A DNA stretch of 64,000 nt, taken from assembly GCA_020632695.1 (NCBI GenBank), contig JACKFB010000007.1:1-64000 (forward strand), written 5' to 3'. The stretch's first letter is position 1. Each line of letters opens with the position of its first letter. Shown here piece by piece: positions 25,553-34,809 of the stretch. The DNA is from Deltaproteobacteria bacterium (lineage in GTDB: Bacteria > Myxococcota_A > UBA9042 > PHBI01 > JACKFB01). The notes beneath the pieces were generated by a model, which had not been told where the DNA came from, did not search any database, and saw nothing but the letters and a program-made list of their open reading frames with translations. The translations under genes were made by a program, and so were the position numbers.

Positions 25553-26616
25553 TGGTCGACGTCGCCATCGTGGCCTTCGCCCAGCGCCCCTCGGTGCGCA
25601 ACGCCGTCGGCGACGAGGTCGAGCTGGTGCAGCCGGTCATCCAGCAGGCCCTCGAGGACGCCGGCCTGCGCGCGTCCGAGCTGGGCTTCGTGTGCTCCGG
25701 CTCCTGCGACTACCTCATCGGCCGGCCCTTCTCCTTCGTGACGGCGCTCGACGCCGTGGGCGCCTGGCCGCCGCTCTGCGAGTCCCACGTCGAGATGGAC
25801 GGCGCCTTCGCCTTCTACGAGGCCTGGGTGCGCCTGCAGCACGGCGACGTCGACACGGCGCTGGTGTACGCCTTCGGCCGCTCGTCGCTGGGATCGCTGC
25901 CCATCATCCTGAGCCAGCAGCTCGATCCCTACACGGTGGCGCCGCTCTTCCCCGACGCCATCAGCCTGGCCGCGCTCCAGGCCCGCGCGCTGCTGGACGG
26001 CGGCCGCGCCACCGAGCGTGACTTCGCCGAGGTCGCCTGCCGCAGCCGCCGCGCGGCCGAGGGCAACCCGAACGCCCAGCTCCGCCAGAGCGCCGACGTC
26101 GAGGCCCTGCTCGGCGCCGCCTGCCTGCGCCCGCCGCTGCGCGTCCACGACTGCCCGCCCATCTCCGACGGCGCCTGCGCGATGGTGCTGGCGACCGGCG
26201 AGCGCGCCCGCGCCATCGCGAGCGCCCGCGGCAGGGCCCCCGCCTGGGTGGCCGGCGTCGACCACCGCATCGACCCCCAGGACCTCGGCTCGCGCGACCT
26301 CACCCGCGCGCCCTCCGCGAAGCTCGCCGCCGAACGCGCCGGCGCCCACCGCGCCCCGCTGGACCTGGCCGAGCTGCACGCGCCCTTTTCGCCCCAGGAG
26401 CTGATCCTGCGCGAGGCGATGGGGCTCGGCCCCCAGGTCGCCATCAACCCCTCGGGCGGCGCCCTGGCGGCCAACCCCATGATGGTCGCCGGCCTCACGC
26501 GGGTCGGCGAGGCCGCGCTGCGCATCCACGACGGCCGCGCCGGACGCGCGCTGGCCCACGCCACCAGCGGCCCCTGTCTGCAGCAGAACCTGGTCTGCGT
26601 GCTGGAGGCACGATGA
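25552..26616 (+). CDS. Thiolase-fold protein lacking the usual nucleophile (Ltp/SCPx-like)
   Basis: 354 residues, slightly shorter than typical thiolases. The thiolase fold is supported by VQPVIQQALEDAGL, HDCPPISDGACAMVLATGER and NPSGGALAANPMMVAGLTRV. The position normally holding the Cys nucleophile reads ESHVEMDGAFA, without Cys, and the C-terminal active-site GxG region (HATSGPCLQQN) is also atypical. It is therefore not a standard acetyl-CoA acetyltransferase. It may be the inactive or scaffold partner of the next gene, or a retro-aldolase-type enzyme. The start codon shares one base with the previous stop. Confidence 0.85.
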   Translation: MVDVAIVAFAQRPSVRNAVGDEVELVQPVIQQALEDAGLRASELGFVCSGSCDYLIGRPFSFVTALDAVGAWPPLCESHVEMDGAFAFYEAWVRLQHGDVDTALVYAFGRSSLGSLPIILSQQLDPYTVAPLFPDAISLAALQARALLDGGRATERDFAEVACRSRRAAEGNPNAQLRQSADVEALLGAACLRPPLRVHDCPPISDGACAMVLATGERARAIASARGRAPAWVAGVDHRIDPQDLGSRDLTRAPSAKLAAERAGAHRAPLDLAELHAPFSPQELILREAMGLGPQVAINPSGGALAANPMMVAGLTRVGEAALRIHDGRAGRALAHATSGPCLQQNLVCVLEAR

Positions 26617-27770
26617 GCAGAGAGCCCTGCGCGGTCATCGGCGTCGGCCAGACCCGGCACGCCTCTCGCCGAAAGGACGTCTCCATCCCGGGGCTGGTGC
26701 GCGAGGCGGCGCTGCGCGCCCTCGACGACGCCGGGCTCACCTTCGCCGACATCGACGCGGTGGTGCTGGGCAAAGCACCCGACACCTTCGAGGGCGTCGT
26801 GATGCCCGAGCTCTTCCTGGCGTCGGCGCTGGGCGCGGCGGGCAAGCCCATGATGCGGGTGCACACCGCCGGCTCGGTCGGCGGCTCCACGGCCATCGTG
26901 GCGGCCCACCTGATCCAGGCCGGGGTCCACGAGCGCGTGCTGACCGTGGCCTTCGAGAAGCAGTCGGAGAGCGACGCCATGTGGGCGCTCTCGCCGCGCA
27001 TCCCCTTCCAGCCGACCCTGGTGGCCGGCGCCGGCGGCTACTTCGCGCCGCTGGTGCGCAGCTACATCCAGCGCGCGGGCGCGCCGCCGCACATCGGGGT
27101 GGAGGTCGCCGTGAAGGACCGCCTCCACGCGCTGCGCAACCCCTACGCGCACCTGCACATGGAGGGCATCGACCGGGCGATGGTCGAGGCCTCGCCCATG
27201 CTCTGGGACCCGATCCGCTACCTGGAGACCTGCCCCTCGTCGGACGGCGCCTGCGCGATGGTGCTGGCCAGCGAGCGCGCGGCCCGGGGTGCTGCGCGGC
27301 CCGCCTGGGTGCGCGGCACGGCGATGCGCAGCGAGCCGACCATGTTCGCCGGGCGCGACGCGGTGAACCCGCGGGCCGGCCAGGACTGTGCCCAGGCGCT
27401 CTACCGGGAGGCGGGCATCGACGACCCGCGCCGCCAGCTCGACACCGCCGAGATCTACGTGCCCTTCTCCTGGTTCGAGCCCATGTGGCTCGAGAACCTC
27501 GGCCTCGCCGACGAGGGCCAGGGCTGGCGCATGACCGACGAGGGCGCGACGGCCCTGGGCGGGCGCTTCCCGGTCAACGCCTCGGGCGGCGTGCTCTCGT
27601 CCAACCCTATCGGCGCTTCAGGGATGCTGCGCTTCGCCGAGGCCGCGCTGCAGGTGCGCGGGATGGCCGGCGAGCACCAGGTGGACGGTGCCCGCAACGC
27701 GCTGGGCCACGCCTATGGCGGCGGCTCGCAGTTCTTCGCCATGTGGATCGTCAGCGAGGAGAGGCCGTGA
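26613..27770 (+). CDS. Thiolase-fold lipid-transfer protein, Ltp2-like aldolase candidate
   Basis: 385 residues. Thiolase features are VREAALRALDDAGL, ETCPSSDGACAMVLASER and VNASGGVLSSNPIGASG. The nucleophile segment is HTAGSVGGS, so the catalytic Cys is absent, as in the steroid aldolase Ltp2. The C-terminal HAYGGGSQFF keeps a Tyr-Gly-Gly near the place where Ltp2 uses a Tyr for retro-aldol cleavage. Together with the adjacent DUF35 genes this favours side-chain retro-aldol chemistry releasing a short acyl-CoA over thiolysis. Overlaps both neighbours by four bases. Confidence 0.85.
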   Translation: MSREPCAVIGVGQTRHASRRKDVSIPGLVREAALRALDDAGLTFADIDAVVLGKAPDTFEGVVMPELFLASALGAAGKPMMRVHTAGSVGGSTAIVAAHLIQAGVHERVLTVAFEKQSESDAMWALSPRIPFQPTLVAGAGGYFAPLVRSYIQRAGAPPHIGVEVAVKDRLHALRNPYAHLHMEGIDRAMVEASPMLWDPIRYLETCPSSDGACAMVLASERAARGAARPAWVRGTAMRSEPTMFAGRDAVNPRAGQDCAQALYREAGIDDPRRQLDTAEIYVPFSWFEPMWLENLGLADEGQGWRMTDEGATALGGRFPVNASGGVLSSNPIGASGMLRFAEAALQVRGMAGEHQVDGARNALGHAYGGGSQFFAMWIVSEERP

Positions 27771-29395
27771 CCGACAAGACGCTCACCTACAACATCGCCG
27801 ACCTCTACGAGTCGGTGGCCGACGCGGTGCCCGACGCCACGGCGCTGGTGTGCGGCGAGTGGCGCCGCACCTTCGCCGAGCTGGACGCCCGCGCCAACCA
27901 GCTCGCCCACTGGCTGCAGGGCCGCGGCGTGGGCCCCGGCGACCACGTGGGCGTCCACCTCTACAACTGCGACGAGTACGTCGAGACGATGCTGGCCGCG
28001 TTCAAGATCCGCGCGGTCCCCATCAACATCAACTACCGCTACGTGGCCGACGAGCTGGCCTACCTCTTCGACAACGCCGACCTGGCGGCCCTGGTGCACC
28101 AGCGTGAGCTGACTCCGGTGGTGCGCGAGGTGCTGGGCCGCGTGGCGCCGATGAAGGCGCTGCTGGTGGTCGACGACGACAGCGGCGAGGACGCGGACGA
28201 CCTGGGCTCGGTGGACTACGAGCGGGCGATGCTGGTCAGCTCGCCGGAGCGGGACTTCGGCCCGCGCTCGTCTGACGACATCTACGTGGTCTACACCGGT
28301 GGCACCACCGGGATGCCGCGCGGGGTGATGTGGCGACACGAGGACGTGTTCTTCGCCGGGCTGCAGGGCGGGCGACCGGGCGGCGAGCCGATCACCCGGC
28401 CCGAGGAGCTGGCCGAGATCGCGCGCGCCGGCGACACGACCCTGACCGTGCTCCCGGCGGCGGCCTTCATCCACGGCGCGGCGCAGTGGGGCGCGTGGAT
28501 AGCACTCTTCTCGGGCGGAAAGGCGGTCATCTCGCCGGGCAAGACCTTCCGGCCGCGGCACGTCCTCGAGCTCATCGAGGCCGAGCAGGTGCACACACTG
28601 CTGCTGGTGGGCGACGCCATGGCGCGGCCCATCGCCGACATCCTGGAGGCCGAGCCCGGCCGCTACGCCATGGACAGCGTGCTGGCGATGGCCTCGGGCG
28701 GCGCCGTGCTCTCGAAGTCGGTGCAGGACATCCTGGAGAAGCACCTGCCGAACGCCATGATCCTCAACAACTTCGGCGCGTCGGAGACCGGGCACCAGGG
28801 CACCGCGGTCCAGAGCGACGACGGCACGCGGATGCGCTTCGCCATGGACGCCAGCAACGCCGTGCTCGACGAGGCGCTGCGCCCCATCGCGGCCGGCTCG
28901 GGCCTGGTGGGGCGGCTGGCGCGCCGCGGCTACCTGCCGCTGGGCTACTACAAGGACGAGGCCAAGACGGCGGCCACCTTCGTGGTCATCGACGGCGAGC
29001 GCTGGGTGGTGCCCGGCGACATGGCGACCGTCGAGGCCGACGGGCTCATCACGGTGCTGGGGCGCGGGTCGGTGTGCATCAACTCGGGCGGCGAGAAGGT
29101 GTTCCCCGAGGAGGTCGAGGAGGCGCTCAAGGCCCACGCCGGCGTGTACGACGCGGTGGTGGTCGGGGTCCCCGACGAGCGCTGGGGCAACCGGGTCACC
29201 GCGCTGGTGACGGCGCGCGAGGGCAAGCGGCTGACCGCGAAGTCCCTGGAGACCCACTGCCGCAAGAAGGTCGCCGGCTACAAGGTGCCGCGCGCCTTCC
29301 ACGTGGTGGAGACCATCGCGCGGCAGCCGAGCGGCAAGCCCGACTACCGCTGGGCCAAGGACCGCGCCATGGCGCTGGAAGCCGGGGAGGCCTGA
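27767..29395 (+). CDS. fadD: Acyl-CoA synthetase (FadD-type)
   Basis: 542 residues. An adenylate-forming enzyme that activates a carboxylic acid through an acyl-AMP to its CoA thioester. The P-loop-like motif is VVYTGGTTGMPRG; other motifs are NNFGASETGHQG, the Asp in VVPGDMATVEADG and the C-terminal catalytic Lys in RQPSGKPDYRW. The GTG start overlaps the previous stop by four bases. In this operon it would activate the acid that the two acyl-CoA dehydrogenases then oxidise. Steroid-acid and long-chain substrates are both possible. Confidence 0.92.
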   Translation: MTDKTLTYNIADLYESVADAVPDATALVCGEWRRTFAELDARANQLAHWLQGRGVGPGDHVGVHLYNCDEYVETMLAAFKIRAVPININYRYVADELAYLFDNADLAALVHQRELTPVVREVLGRVAPMKALLVVDDDSGEDADDLGSVDYERAMLVSSPERDFGPRSSDDIYVVYTGGTTGMPRGVMWRHEDVFFAGLQGGRPGGEPITRPEELAEIARAGDTTLTVLPAAAFIHGAAQWGAWIALFSGGKAVISPGKTFRPRHVLELIEAEQVHTLLLVGDAMARPIADILEAEPGRYAMDSVLAMASGGAVLSKSVQDILEKHLPNAMILNNFGASETGHQGTAVQSDDGTRMRFAMDASNAVLDEALRPIAAGSGLVGRLARRGYLPLGYYKDEAKTAATFVVIDGERWVVPGDMATVEADGLITVLGRGSVCINSGGEKVFPEEVEEALKAHAGVYDAVVVGVPDERWGNRVTALVTAREGKRLTAKSLETHCRKKVAGYKVPRAFHVVETIARQPSGKPDYRWAKDRAMALEAGEA

Positions 29396-30573
29396 TGCAT
29401 CTGGACCTGACCGAGGCGCACCTGGCGCTGCGCGACGAGCTGCGCCGGTACTTCGACGCGATGATGACCGACGCGCTGCGGGCCGAGCTGACCGAGACCG
29501 AGAGCGGCGGGCCCGAGTATCACCGGGCCATGCGGCAGCTCGGCGCCGACGGCTGGCTGGGGCTGGGCTGGCCCAAGGAGTACGGCGGTCAGGAGCGCTC
29601 GCCGGTCGAGCAGTTCATCTTCTTCGACGAGATCCAGCGCGCCGGCTTCCCGATCCCCTTCCTGACGCTGAACACCGTCGGCCCCACGCTGATGAAGTAC
29701 GGCACCGACGAGCAGAAGCGCGAGTTCCTGCCTCGCATCCTGCGGGGCGAGCTGCACTTCGCCATCGGCTACACCGAGCCGGGCGCCGGCACCGACCTGG
29801 CCTCGCTGAAGACCACGGCCGTGCGCCAGGGCGACCACTACGTCGTCAACGGCCAGAAGATCTACACCAGCCTGGCCACGGTGGCCGACTACATCTGGCT
29901 GGCGGCGCGCACCGAGCCGAACGCGCCCAAGCACAAGGGCATCTCCATCCTCATCGTGGACGCCCGCGCCCCCGGCGTGGCGATGTCGCCCATCCACACC
30001 ATGGGCGACAACCTCACCAGCGCCACCTACTACGAGGACGTGCGCGTCCCGGCGGACCGCCTGGTGGGCATCGAGCACGGCGGCTGGACGCTGATCACCA
30101 ACCAGCTCAACCACGAGCGGGTGGCGCTCTTTCCGGTGGGGCCGCTGGCCCGCATGCTCGAGGAGACCACCGCCTGGGCGCGCGAGACCCGCGCCGGCGA
30201 CGGCCAGACCGTGCTCAGCCGCCCCTGGGTCCAGCAGGTGCTGGCCAAGGTCGAGGCCCGCCTCGAGGTCCTGAAGCTGATGAACTGGCGCCAGGCCTGG
30301 AACCTGGAGGTGCACGGCGAGCTGCACCCGGCCGAGGCCAGCGCGGTCAAGGTCTACGGGAGCGAGCTCTACGTCGAGGCCTATCGCGCGCTGCTCGAGG
30401 TGACCGGCGAGGCGGGCCAGCTCAAGGCCGGCTCACCGGGGGCGGTCCTGGGCGGGCGGCTCGAGCGCTACTACCGCTCGTACCTGGTGCTGACCTTCGG
30501 CGGCGGCACCAACGAGGTGCAGCGCGACATCATCTCCATGGCCGGGCTGCGCATGCCGCGGGCCGACCGCTAG
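29395..30573 (+). CDS. Acyl-CoA dehydrogenase, subunit A of a likely heteromer
   Basis: 392 residues with the full acyl-CoA dehydrogenase fold: YTEPGAGTDLASLKT and YVVNGQKIYTS in the middle beta domain, and TFGGGTNEVQRDIISMAGL at the C-terminus. FAD-dependent enzymes of this type introduce the alpha-beta double bond into acyl-CoAs. It is directly followed by a second, divergent family member. Such adjacent pairs form the alpha2-beta2 ChsE1/ChsE2 type enzymes of steroid side-chain degradation, in which only one partner carries the catalytic base. Start shares one base with the fadD stop. Confidence 0.92.
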   Translation: MHLDLTEAHLALRDELRRYFDAMMTDALRAELTETESGGPEYHRAMRQLGADGWLGLGWPKEYGGQERSPVEQFIFFDEIQRAGFPIPFLTLNTVGPTLMKYGTDEQKREFLPRILRGELHFAIGYTEPGAGTDLASLKTTAVRQGDHYVVNGQKIYTSLATVADYIWLAARTEPNAPKHKGISILIVDARAPGVAMSPIHTMGDNLTSATYYEDVRVPADRLVGIEHGGWTLITNQLNHERVALFPVGPLARMLEETTAWARETRAGDGQTVLSRPWVQQVLAKVEARLEVLKLMNWRQAWNLEVHGELHPAEASAVKVYGSELYVEAYRALLEVTGEAGQLKAGSPGAVLGGRLERYYRSYLVLTFGGGTNEVQRDIISMAGLRMPRADR

Positions 30574-30582
30574 GGGGCGCCG

Positions 30583-31698
30583 GTGGACTTCCGATTCAAC
30601 GAGGAGGAGCGGGCCGTCCAGGATCTGGCGAAGGCCATCTTCAAGGACCTGGCGACGCCGGAGCGGCTGCGCGCGGTCGAGGCGCGGGGCGAGGCGAGGG
30701 ACCCCGAGCTGTGGCAGGCGCTGGCCAAGGCCGAGCTGCTCGGCGTGGCCCTGCGCGAGGACGTGGGCGGCAGCGACTTCGGGTTCATGGCCCTGTGCCT
30801 GCTGCTCGAGCAGGCCGGGCGCCGGGTGGTGCGCGCGCCCCTCATCCCCACGCTGGTGGCCGGGGCGATGGCCATCGACCGCTTCGGCACCGCCGAGCAG
30901 CGGGCGCGGCTCCTGCCCCCGGTGGTGCGCGGCGAGCGCCTTCTGGCCGCGGCCCTGGCCGAGCTGGCCGCCGAGCCAGGGATGGCGCCGACGGCGACGG
31001 CGGTGCGCGACGGCGACGCCTGGCGCCTGGAGGGCGAGAAGCTGGCCGCGCCGGCGCTGCGCGACGCCCACCGGGTGCTGGTCTCGGCGACCACGGGCCC
31101 GGGCGCGGTGGGGCTCTTCCTGGTCGACCCCGCCGCGCGGCGGGTGGCGCTGACCCAGGAACAGGCGACCGACGGCGAGCCGCTCTGGGACCTGAGCCTC
31201 CAGGGTGCGCGCGTGCCGGCCGAGGACGTGCTGGGCGATCCGGACGCCGGCGCGGCGGCGCTCGCGTGGGTCCAGGCCCGGGTGGCCGCCGCGACGTGCG
31301 CGTTCCAGCTCGGGCTGGCCTCCGAGGCGCTGGTGATGACCGCGCGCTACGCCACCGAGCGGCGCCAGTTCGACCGCCCCATCGCGACCTTCCAGGCGGT
31401 CAGCCAGCGCACCGGCGACGCCTGGATCGACGTGGAGGCGATGCGCCTGACCACCTGGCAGGCGGCCTGGCGGCTCTCCCAAGGGCTCGACGCCACCCGC
31501 GAGCTGGCCATCGCCCGCTACTGGGCCGCCGAGGGCGGGCACCGGGTCACCGCCGCCGCCCAGCACATCCACGGCGGCATGGGCTTCGACAAGGACTACC
31601 CGCTCCATCGCTACACCCTGCGGGCCAAGCGGCACGAGCTGGCGTTGGGCGGGGCGCACGCGGCGCTGGCCGAGCTGGGGCGCCGCCGCGCGGGCTGA
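30583..31698 (+). CDS. Acyl-CoA dehydrogenase, subunit B of a likely heteromer
   Basis: 371 residues, GTG start 10 bp after the previous stop with GGGGG before it. The N- and C-terminal helical domains are well kept (ATERRQFDRPIATFQAVSQR, then QHIHGGMGFDKDYPLHRY). The middle beta domain is degenerate: the usual TEP.AGSD and NG.K segments are replaced by LAELAAEPGMAPTAT and LEGEKLAAP. This pattern is typical of the second subunit in heteromeric dehydrogenases. It is the last gene of the eight-gene operon and faces the RND pump operon convergently. Confidence 0.9.
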   Translation: MDFRFNEEERAVQDLAKAIFKDLATPERLRAVEARGEARDPELWQALAKAELLGVALREDVGGSDFGFMALCLLLEQAGRRVVRAPLIPTLVAGAMAIDRFGTAEQRARLLPPVVRGERLLAAALAELAAEPGMAPTATAVRDGDAWRLEGEKLAAPALRDAHRVLVSATTGPGAVGLFLVDPAARRVALTQEQATDGEPLWDLSLQGARVPAEDVLGDPDAGAAALAWVQARVAAATCAFQLGLASEALVMTARYATERRQFDRPIATFQAVSQRTGDAWIDVEAMRLTTWQAAWRLSQGLDATRELAIARYWAAEGGHRVTAAAQHIHGGMGFDKDYPLHRYTLRAKRHELALGGAHAALAELGRRRAG

Positions 31699-31731
31699 CG
31701 CGGCCTGCCTTCGCCGCTCAGGCTCGCGGGA

Positions 31732-34700
31732 TCACGTCTCGGCGGCCGCCGTGGCCTTGTCGGGGTGCACCAGCGTGTAGATCGCCGGGATGAGCAGCAG
31801 GGTGATCAGCGTGGACGCCGTCAGCCCGCCGACCACCGCGCGGGCCAGCGGCGCCTGGGCGTCGGCGCCCTCACCGATCCCCAGCGCCAGCGGCAACAGC
31901 CCCAGCACCGTCGTCGACGTGGTCATCAGGATGGGGCGCAGACGCCGGCGCCCCGCCTCCATCATGGCGTCGCGGCTGAGCATGCCGCCCTCGCGGAGCT
32001 GCCCCGCCTGATCCACCAGCAGGATGGCGTTGTTGACCACGATGCCGCCCAACATGATGCAGCCGATGTAGGACTGCACGTTGAGCGTCGTGTCGGTCAG
32101 GTACAGCGTCAGCAGCACGCCCACCGCGGCCACGGGCACCGAGAGCATCACCACCAGCGGGTCCCGCAGCGACTCGTACTGACACGCCATCACCATGTAG
32201 ACCAGCAGGAGCGCCAGCAGCATCGAGAGCAGGAGCTCGCGTGAGGACTTGTGCTGCTCCTCGACGTTGCCGGCCACGTACAGGTCGTAGCCCATCGGCC
32301 GCGCGATGCCCGCCAGGCGCTGGTCGACGTCGGCGGCCACCGAGCCCATGTCGCGGTCGGCGAAGTTCGCCTCCACGGTGATGGTGCGCTGCTGGTCCTT
32401 GCGCTGGATCTCCAGGGGCCCGCGGTCCTCGGTGGTCGAGACGAGGTTGCGCAGCGCCACCTGCTCGCCGGTCCCCGCAGTCAGCGTCAGGTCCAGGATC
32501 TCGCCCAGCGAGCGCTTCTCGGCGGCCGCGAGCTGCACCAGGATGCGATACGAGTTGCCCGCCGCCCGGTACTCGCCCGCCTGGCGCCCGGCGACCAGCG
32601 TCTCCAGCGCCTCGGCGATCTGCCGGACGCTCAGCCCCAGGTCCGCCGCCTTGGCGCGGTTCACCTCGACCCGCTCCTGGGGCATGCCGTCGTCGCGGCT
32701 CACGTCCACGTCGGTGATCCCCGGCACGTCCGCGATGGCCTCGGCCACCTGCGCCGCCAGCCCCTCGAGCACCTCCAGCTCGTAGCCGCGCACCTCGATG
32801 ATCAGCCCCTCGCTGCCGCCCAGCAGCCGCTCGAGCAGGAACTGCCCCTGGGGCGCCCGCGTCCGGAAGGTCATCCCCGGCACCTTGCCCTCGAGCCGCT
32901 TGCGCAGGTCCTTGGCGATCTCGGTGTTGCTGCGCTCCCGCTCGCCCGCGGGGAGCAGCGACATGCGCAGCTCGCCGGCGTTCTCGCGCACGCTCACCAC
33001 CGAGGCGACGGCCTCGGGCACGGCGGGATAGACGATGGCCTCCATGGCGCGGGTCTGCTCGTCCAGCAGGTCCAGACGCGTGCCCACCTCCATCTCCCCG
33101 GTGACCGAGACCTCGCCCTCGTCGCTGGGCGGCATGAACTCGGTGCCCAGCCGCGGCAGCAGCACCACCAGGCTCACCGCCAGCAGCGCAGCCGCCGACA
33201 GCGCCGTCATCCCCCGGTGCCGCAGCGCCAGCCCGAGGGTCCGGGCGTAGCCGCGGTCCAACGCCTCGGTCGCCCCGGCCGCCCGCCTCGCCAGCGCCCG
33301 CACCCAGCGCGCGCCCCCCGGCGCCCCGGCGTCGTCGCGGGTGCGCACCAGGCGCGAGGCCAGCATCGGCACCACGCTCAGCGACACGAAGAGCGAGCAG
33401 ACCAGCGCGAACACGATGACGTAGGCCAGCTCCTTGAACAGGAGCCCCGACACCCCCTGCACGAAGACCAGCGGCAGGAAGATGACCAGCGTGGTCAGGG
33501 TGCTGGCGACGATGGCCGGCCCCACCTCGCTGGTGCCGGCGATGGCGGCCGGCACGGGGTCCTCGTGCTCCTCGTCGCGGCGCCGATAGATGTTCTCGAG
33601 CACCACGATGGAGTTGTCGACCATCATCCCGACGCCCAAGGCCAGGCCGCCCAGGGTCATCAGGTTGATGGTCATGCCGCCGCCGTACATCAGCGCGAAG
33701 GTGGCGATGAGCGAGATGGGGATGGCCAGCGCGATGACCACGGTGCTGCGGATGTTTCGCAGGAAGAAGAGCAGCACCAGCACGGCCAGCGCGCCGCCGT
33801 AGAGCACCGAGCGAGCGACGTTGGCGATGGAGCGCTCGATGAAGTTGCCCTGGTTCAGGACCGCGACGACGTGGATCTGCGGCAGGGCGCGGTTGATGGC
33901 GTCGATCTCGGCGAGCACCGCCTGGGAGACCTGCACGGTGTTGGCGTTCGCCTCCTTGCGGATCGCCACGCGTACGCCGGGGCGCTGGTTGATGCGGATG
34001 ATGCGCGTCGGCTTCTCGTAGGTGTCCACCACCTTGCCGATCTGCTCGACGGTCACCGCCGCGCCGTCGCGCCGGGCCACGACGGTGTGGCGGATGGCGT
34101 CGAGGCTCTCGAAGTACGCCGGCGCGCGCAGGGTGACCTCGTACCGGCCGCGCTCGATGCGGCCGGCCGGCAGGTCCAGGTTGGCGTCGCGCACGCCTTG
34201 CAGGATCTGGTCGATGGGCAGGTCGAGGGCGCGCAGGCGGTCCGGATCCAGCTCGATGCGCAGCTCGCGGGTGAAGCCGCCCCAGACGTCGACCTGCGCC
34301 ACGCCGGGCACCCGGCCGAAGCGGTAGCGGACCTGGTCCTCGATGAGGGTGGTCAGCTCGACGGGGTCCAACTCGCTGGCGATCCCCAGCAGCACCACCG
34401 GGAAGCTGTTGATGTCGAACTTGGCCACCCGCGGCCGGACGACGTCCTCGGGCAGCTCGTTGATCTCGTTGTCCAGCCGGGTCTGGAGCTCCACCGCGGC
34501 CGTGTCCAGGTCGGTCCCCCAGCCGAAGGTGACACTGACGCGGCTGTCGCCCTCCGACGACTCGGAGACCAGCTCCTCGACGTTGGGGACGGTCGCGGCG
34601 ACCTCCTCGATGATCTGCGTGACCTGCTGCTCCATCACCTCGGGGCTGGCGCCCTCGTAGGAGGTGCGGATGCTGAGCGTCGGCCGCTCCACGTCGGGCA

Positions 34701-34809
34701 GCAGGTCGATGCGCAGCTTCGTCAGCGACGCGGCGCCCAGGATCACGACCATCAGGGTGACCATCGTGGTGAAGATCGGCCGCCTGACACTGAAGCCCGG
34801 GAGCTTCAT
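31732..34809 (-). CDS. RND efflux transporter, inner-membrane pump
   Basis: 1025 residues, the normal size for AcrB/MexB-type (HAE1) pumps. It begins with the first transmembrane helix (RRPIFTTMVTLMVVILGAA) and has the large periplasmic loops. A proton-relay pair is seen in the TM4 segment GLALGVGMMVDNSIVVLENI, and a second half repeats the layout. Its start overlaps the stop of the adaptor gene by four bases. Proton-driven export of drugs, lipids or steroids is expected. No TolC-like gene follows. Confidence 0.93.
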   Translation of the reverse strand: MKLPGFSVRRPIFTTMVTLMVVILGAASLTKLRIDLLPDVERPTLSIRTSYEGASPEVMEQQVTQIIEEVAATVPNVEELVSESSEGDSRVSVTFGWGTDLDTAAVELQTRLDNEINELPEDVVRPRVAKFDINSFPVVLLGIASELDPVELTTLIEDQVRYRFGRVPGVAQVDVWGGFTRELRIELDPDRLRALDLPIDQILQGVRDANLDLPAGRIERGRYEVTLRAPAYFESLDAIRHTVVARRDGAAVTVEQIGKVVDTYEKPTRIIRINQRPGVRVAIRKEANANTVQVSQAVLAEIDAINRALPQIHVVAVLNQGNFIERSIANVARSVLYGGALAVLVLLFFLRNIRSTVVIALAIPISLIATFALMYGGGMTINLMTLGGLALGVGMMVDNSIVVLENIYRRRDEEHEDPVPAAIAGTSEVGPAIVASTLTTLVIFLPLVFVQGVSGLLFKELAYVIVFALVCSLFVSLSVVPMLASRLVRTRDDAGAPGGARWVRALARRAAGATEALDRGYARTLGLALRHRGMTALSAAALLAVSLVVLLPRLGTEFMPPSDEGEVSVTGEMEVGTRLDLLDEQTRAMEAIVYPAVPEAVASVVSVRENAGELRMSLLPAGERERSNTEIAKDLRKRLEGKVPGMTFRTRAPQGQFLLERLLGGSEGLIIEVRGYELEVLEGLAAQVAEAIADVPGITDVDVSRDDGMPQERVEVNRAKAADLGLSVRQIAEALETLVAGRQAGEYRAAGNSYRILVQLAAAEKRSLGEILDLTLTAGTGEQVALRNLVSTTEDRGPLEIQRKDQQRTITVEANFADRDMGSVAADVDQRLAGIARPMGYDLYVAGNVEEQHKSSRELLLSMLLALLLVYMVMACQYESLRDPLVVMLSVPVAAVGVLLTLYLTDTTLNVQSYIGCIMLGGIVVNNAILLVDQAGQLREGGMLSRDAMMEAGRRRLRPILMTTSTTVLGLLPLALGIGEGADAQAPLARAVVGGLTASTLITLLLIPAIYTLVHPDKATAAAET

